Below, piece by piece: positions 61,232 through 64,000 of a DNA stretch of 64,000 bases (positions within the stretch are counted from its first letter, which is position 1; the number at the start of each line of letters is the position of its first letter). This stretch comes from Dreissena polymorpha (lineage: Eukaryota > Mollusca > Bivalvia > Myida > Dreissenidae), in assembly GCF_020536995.1 (NCBI RefSeq), contig NC_068366.1, positions 31,830,982 to 31,894,981 on the forward strand. Reading direction: 5' to 3'. The notes below the pieces were generated by a model. It did no database searches, was not told the DNA's origin, and saw nothing but the letters and a program-made list of their open reading frames with translations. Made by a program: the position numbers and the translations under genes.

Positions 61232-62750
61232 ATTTGTCAACTTTGGCTTTGGACTGAATGTGGACGCCATTTTGTTGAGCATAAGCCGCGCGATCCCATT
61301 CTTTTCAGATATGAAAAATCGGCCCGGCTAGGCGGGCAAATATAATTTATATTTGTCCGCAAGATACAGATAACTTGTTCACGACTATTCGATATGTTAG
61401 CATGTACATGTAATCCGTTTATTTATTATAATGTCAATATTTATGAGTAAGGGCCAAACATTTTTAAGTAATGCACCGCCAATATGTATGAACATTTGCC
61501 TCGATGTAGGTATGTCTATTACCATGTTAGAAAGAGCCTTGAGAGGGACTTAAACCATCGACCTCCCGCTCCGAATCCCTTATATTTCGGTCACGAATAA
61601 CTCTGCACAATATTTTTAGTTTGCGATTTTTTTAGAAAAGGGGTAAAATGTGTGTACCTAAATACAAATGTCTGTGCTTTTGATTTATTATAAACGTAAA
61701 TGAAATACAAGATCAATTCAACATTTTATGTTGACACCTCTGACGTCATGGACAAGCAATTCGAAGGCCAAACAAACGACCAGACATAAAACCAATATAC
61801 ACATCTCTTACATTTATTTTGTGCTGGAGATTGACAAAAAAACGAGTTAAATTTCTATAAAAGATTAGCCTCGCGCACTACACTTGTGCCATAATACTTT
61901 TAATTGTGAATAGTACTTCCAACTCTATGTCGATTATACATGTTGTTAAGATAATCGATGAAAAGTGTTAAACACGTTTTATTATTTTTCAGTTTATATA
62001 AATTATTTACGAACAATAAACGAACATTTTTAACATTTACGTTTTCTTTTAATTAATGTTATTTTGACGAACTGTAAACAAATTCTATATGGTACTTCTA
62101 TGCCACCATACAAATGCGCTGCATGCAATTGAAAATAGAACGATACGGCTCAATAAACACAATTCAATAATCGTAATGTAATGTCGCCTTACAGGTTTAA
62201 CGCGGTTTTACGGTTTTAGAGCTCATTGGTAGGTAAACAGCATAATAGGTGTAAATATAGATCAAGCACCTATGGACATCGTTTAATAATGTCGTTTAAA
62301 GGAATATTTATATTTGATAGAGAATATATTGCTTGATATTATAAAGCACCATTGTTTGTATAGATTTATATTTAAATAAAGGAGGACAAAAAAATGAATG
62401 AAAGATTTGTACATTTAAATGTTTTCTACCGCTGCCAGTCTATTTGTTTAGTTTACCGTGTTGACATTTAACGTACAAGGACATTCAGCTCGGTATATTG
62501 AAATGAATGTAAAGCGTATGTATTTAAAACGTGTTTCTGAATTGGAAAAACAGTTAAATGAGTTTGTACCTACGCTCCGCATTTGTTATGAGTCAGGGTT
62601 GTGAAAAACGATTTGGCTTAACAGTGAAAAACCATGACAAAGAAGAAAAAGCTGATATTGATACAAATCACCAAAGCGCCCCGGAAGTTGCGGAAAGAAA
62701 CAATTTATACAAATCACGTGAAAAGTAAACCTTTATAAGCGGAATAACAT
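61232..62750 (+). other. 5' flank of copy D
   Basis: No independent gene. It matches 23820-25400 of unit B closely, including a near-palindrome with GGCGGGCAAATATAATTTA at about 61331, the counterpart of 23917. Between 62588 and 62728 a frame (MSQGCEKRFGLTVKNHDKEE...) resembles the acidic N-terminal region of copy C, but it ends at a stop before the exon 1 frame. Confidence 0.55.
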
Positions 62751-64000
62751 ATGTGTAGCCCAAACTTCAGCTCAGGGATGGCAAATGAAATCACTTTATA
62801 TAGTCGAGTAAATACTAATGAAGATACAGACCAAGTGCATTCGATAGAAATTGGGCAGTTTCCAAACATTGATGAATATTCAATAAAATTGTGTGACGCT
62901 GACCAGTCTATTTTTGTGTCGGAAGTATTAGCCGAAATAGGGATTACAGAAGAACTGGTGGAAGCAAGAAGGAACACATGGTTGGAAATAGAAAGCATGA
63001 ATACTCTCCACTGGCGCCTTCAAGATGAAAATGTTACATGGTACCATTTCGGCAGTCAATCTGAGGGTAAACATTTTACTTAATTATTCATATTAAGAAT
63101 TATGCAAGCTCAATTCATGCATACTAAAATTTACAAATATCGATTTACAAAAACATATATAATAACGAGCAAACTAAATAATATCGTAATATAAGTCTCT
63201 GATATTTAATAATGAGCCAACGGAATATTATTTAAATATGAGTCTCCTTGTTAACAACAACTGATACTTTCCACTCAGTTATCGCTAACAAATATCTGCG
63301 ACGACCAAACAGAGCGTTACAACCAAATGCAAATAAAAGATTGAATATGATTATATAATAATGTAAGCCGTTTAAATGACAATGAAACGTGATACCACTT
63401 TGGAAGTAAATAAATGAGTATATACATATTAAATGAGAAACAGTACAGTGACTATATTGTTTAACAATTGATCTTGCTTTTTACAATCCAGGGACGACAA
63501 CTTTTGGGTTAGATTCAGATGTAGACATCTTGATTGCTCAGAATGACAACAGGATCATTCTGAACATTAATGAATGGAAGCAATGCTTCGTCAATCTTTT
63601 GGTTCATAAACAAGAAGACACTTCTCCAGGATACTGCAAACTGTTGCCCATGGACAGTCAAGAACCCATTTTAATGGCCAAGGTTGAAGACGATGAAATG
63701 TACGAACAAGGTGAAGATGGAAAAGTGTATCTAAAATGCGAATTCCTGCAAGAGCATGTATATGCCAATTCAGGTGAAGAAATACATGGGCCGGCCTGGA
63801 GTCGAATGAGTACTGAAAGAAGCATTGATGAGGACTATGTTGATGCATATTATTGTTCCCACCTTCCAAAAGAGGCAATGGATTGGATAGACAGAACTAA
63901 TGATAAACCGTGGCCAAAGGATGATGTACGGAAACGGGTCATTGAAAGTGGTTGCTTTATTGTTGCAGTTGGGCATAAACAGAGCAAAGATGTAAGGACT
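62751..64000 (+). CDS. Mab-21/cGAS-like nucleotidyltransferase copy D, 3' end outside window
   Basis: Exon 1 is 62751-63066 (MCSPNFSSGMANEITLYSRV...) and exon 2 starts at 63492 and is open to the window end. The 425-bp phase 1 GT-AG intron is like that of copy B. The GS and DxD signatures are intact (YHFGSQSE-G-TTTFGLDSDVDILIAQND). About 275 residues are visible, ending within the nucleotidyltransferase region before the Mab-21 helices. The methionine used as possible start in copy A is isoleucine here (HSIEIGQF), so MCSPNF at 62751 is the best start. Whether the stop that interrupts copy B is present lies outside the window. Nearest relative: copy B. Confidence 0.85.
63381..63411 (+). other. 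relic exon-1 end within the copy D intron
   Basis: Nearly identical to 26031-26061 of copy B; it reads YHFGSK followed by a stop. Confidence 0.55.

Larger units (their letters stand above)
57685..64000 (+). repeat. segmental duplication unit D (carries gene copy D)
   Basis: Collinear with unit B (21310-26670) from GCACAACAACAACCTCGATG to the window end. It is closely similar, with many stretches over 50 bp nearly identical and exon 1 proteins differing at about four of 105 residues. It has two extra insertions and a longer minisatellite. It continues beyond the window. Confidence 0.88.

Overview
The window looks like AT-rich nuclear DNA of a bivalve mollusc, probably a heterodont clam. Three things point that way. 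It carries the bivalve type of Mab-21/cGAS-like nucleotidyltransferase gene, with YHFGSQSEG-TTT followed by SDVDIL. It carries short repeats of kinds I associate with bivalve genomes: a foldback element with GTCGTCCC arms, tRNA-headed SINEs, and the TTAGCTCACATGAGC repeat. Its genes are sparse and spliced with GT-AG introns. Nothing bacterial is present, and I recognised no retrovirus-like or Polinton-like element.

The main host content is a cluster of four Mab-21/cGAS-like genes, each with two recognisable coding exons. Copy A (17144-19688, +) is open throughout, about 707 residues: an N-terminal nucleotidyltransferase/Mab-21 half and a C-terminal TPR-like helical half. Copy B (25401-28051, +) has one in-frame stop at the boundary of the two halves. 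Copy C (50783-47963, -) has two in-frame stops and has lost the conserved glycines around the GS motif. Copy D (62751 to the window end, +) is open as far as it can be read. A, B and D sit in related segmental-duplication units: about 14.35-21.3 kb, 21.3-30.1 kb or beyond, and 57.7 kb to the end. A short flank relic lies at 35.7-36.2 kb. The B and D units share a 31-bp minisatellite and several kb of flank, and comparing them gives empty sites for two later insertions in D.

The rest is mobile and repetitive DNA. A 4847-bp hAT transposon (30843-35689, coding on -) has 15-bp terminal inverted repeats, a 6-bp target duplication and a seven-exon transposase of about 768 residues whose exons all join in phase, so it may be autonomous. 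Two non-LTR retrotransposon relics lie at 1-973 (-) and about 51600-54440 (+). Several non-autonomous elements have readable ends: 6499-7397 (TA target), 9388-9880 (carrying a tRNA-like segment), 30105-30370 (foldback, TA), 54455-55025 and 60796-61227 (both TTAA). A family with large hairpins and paired TGACGTCA sites lies at 14456-14842, 39225-39623 and 59819-60155. Three nearly identical 869-bp tandem repeats fill 42363-44967.

Roughly 974-6460, 10750-14350, 36230-39000, 39625-42360, 44970-47280 and 55030-57680 hold no gene I can support. The likely biological theme is a young, duplicating set of cGAS-like receptor genes in which intact and disabled copies coexist, within a transposon-dense neighbourhood. 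All function statements rest on family resemblance read by eye, with no database search.
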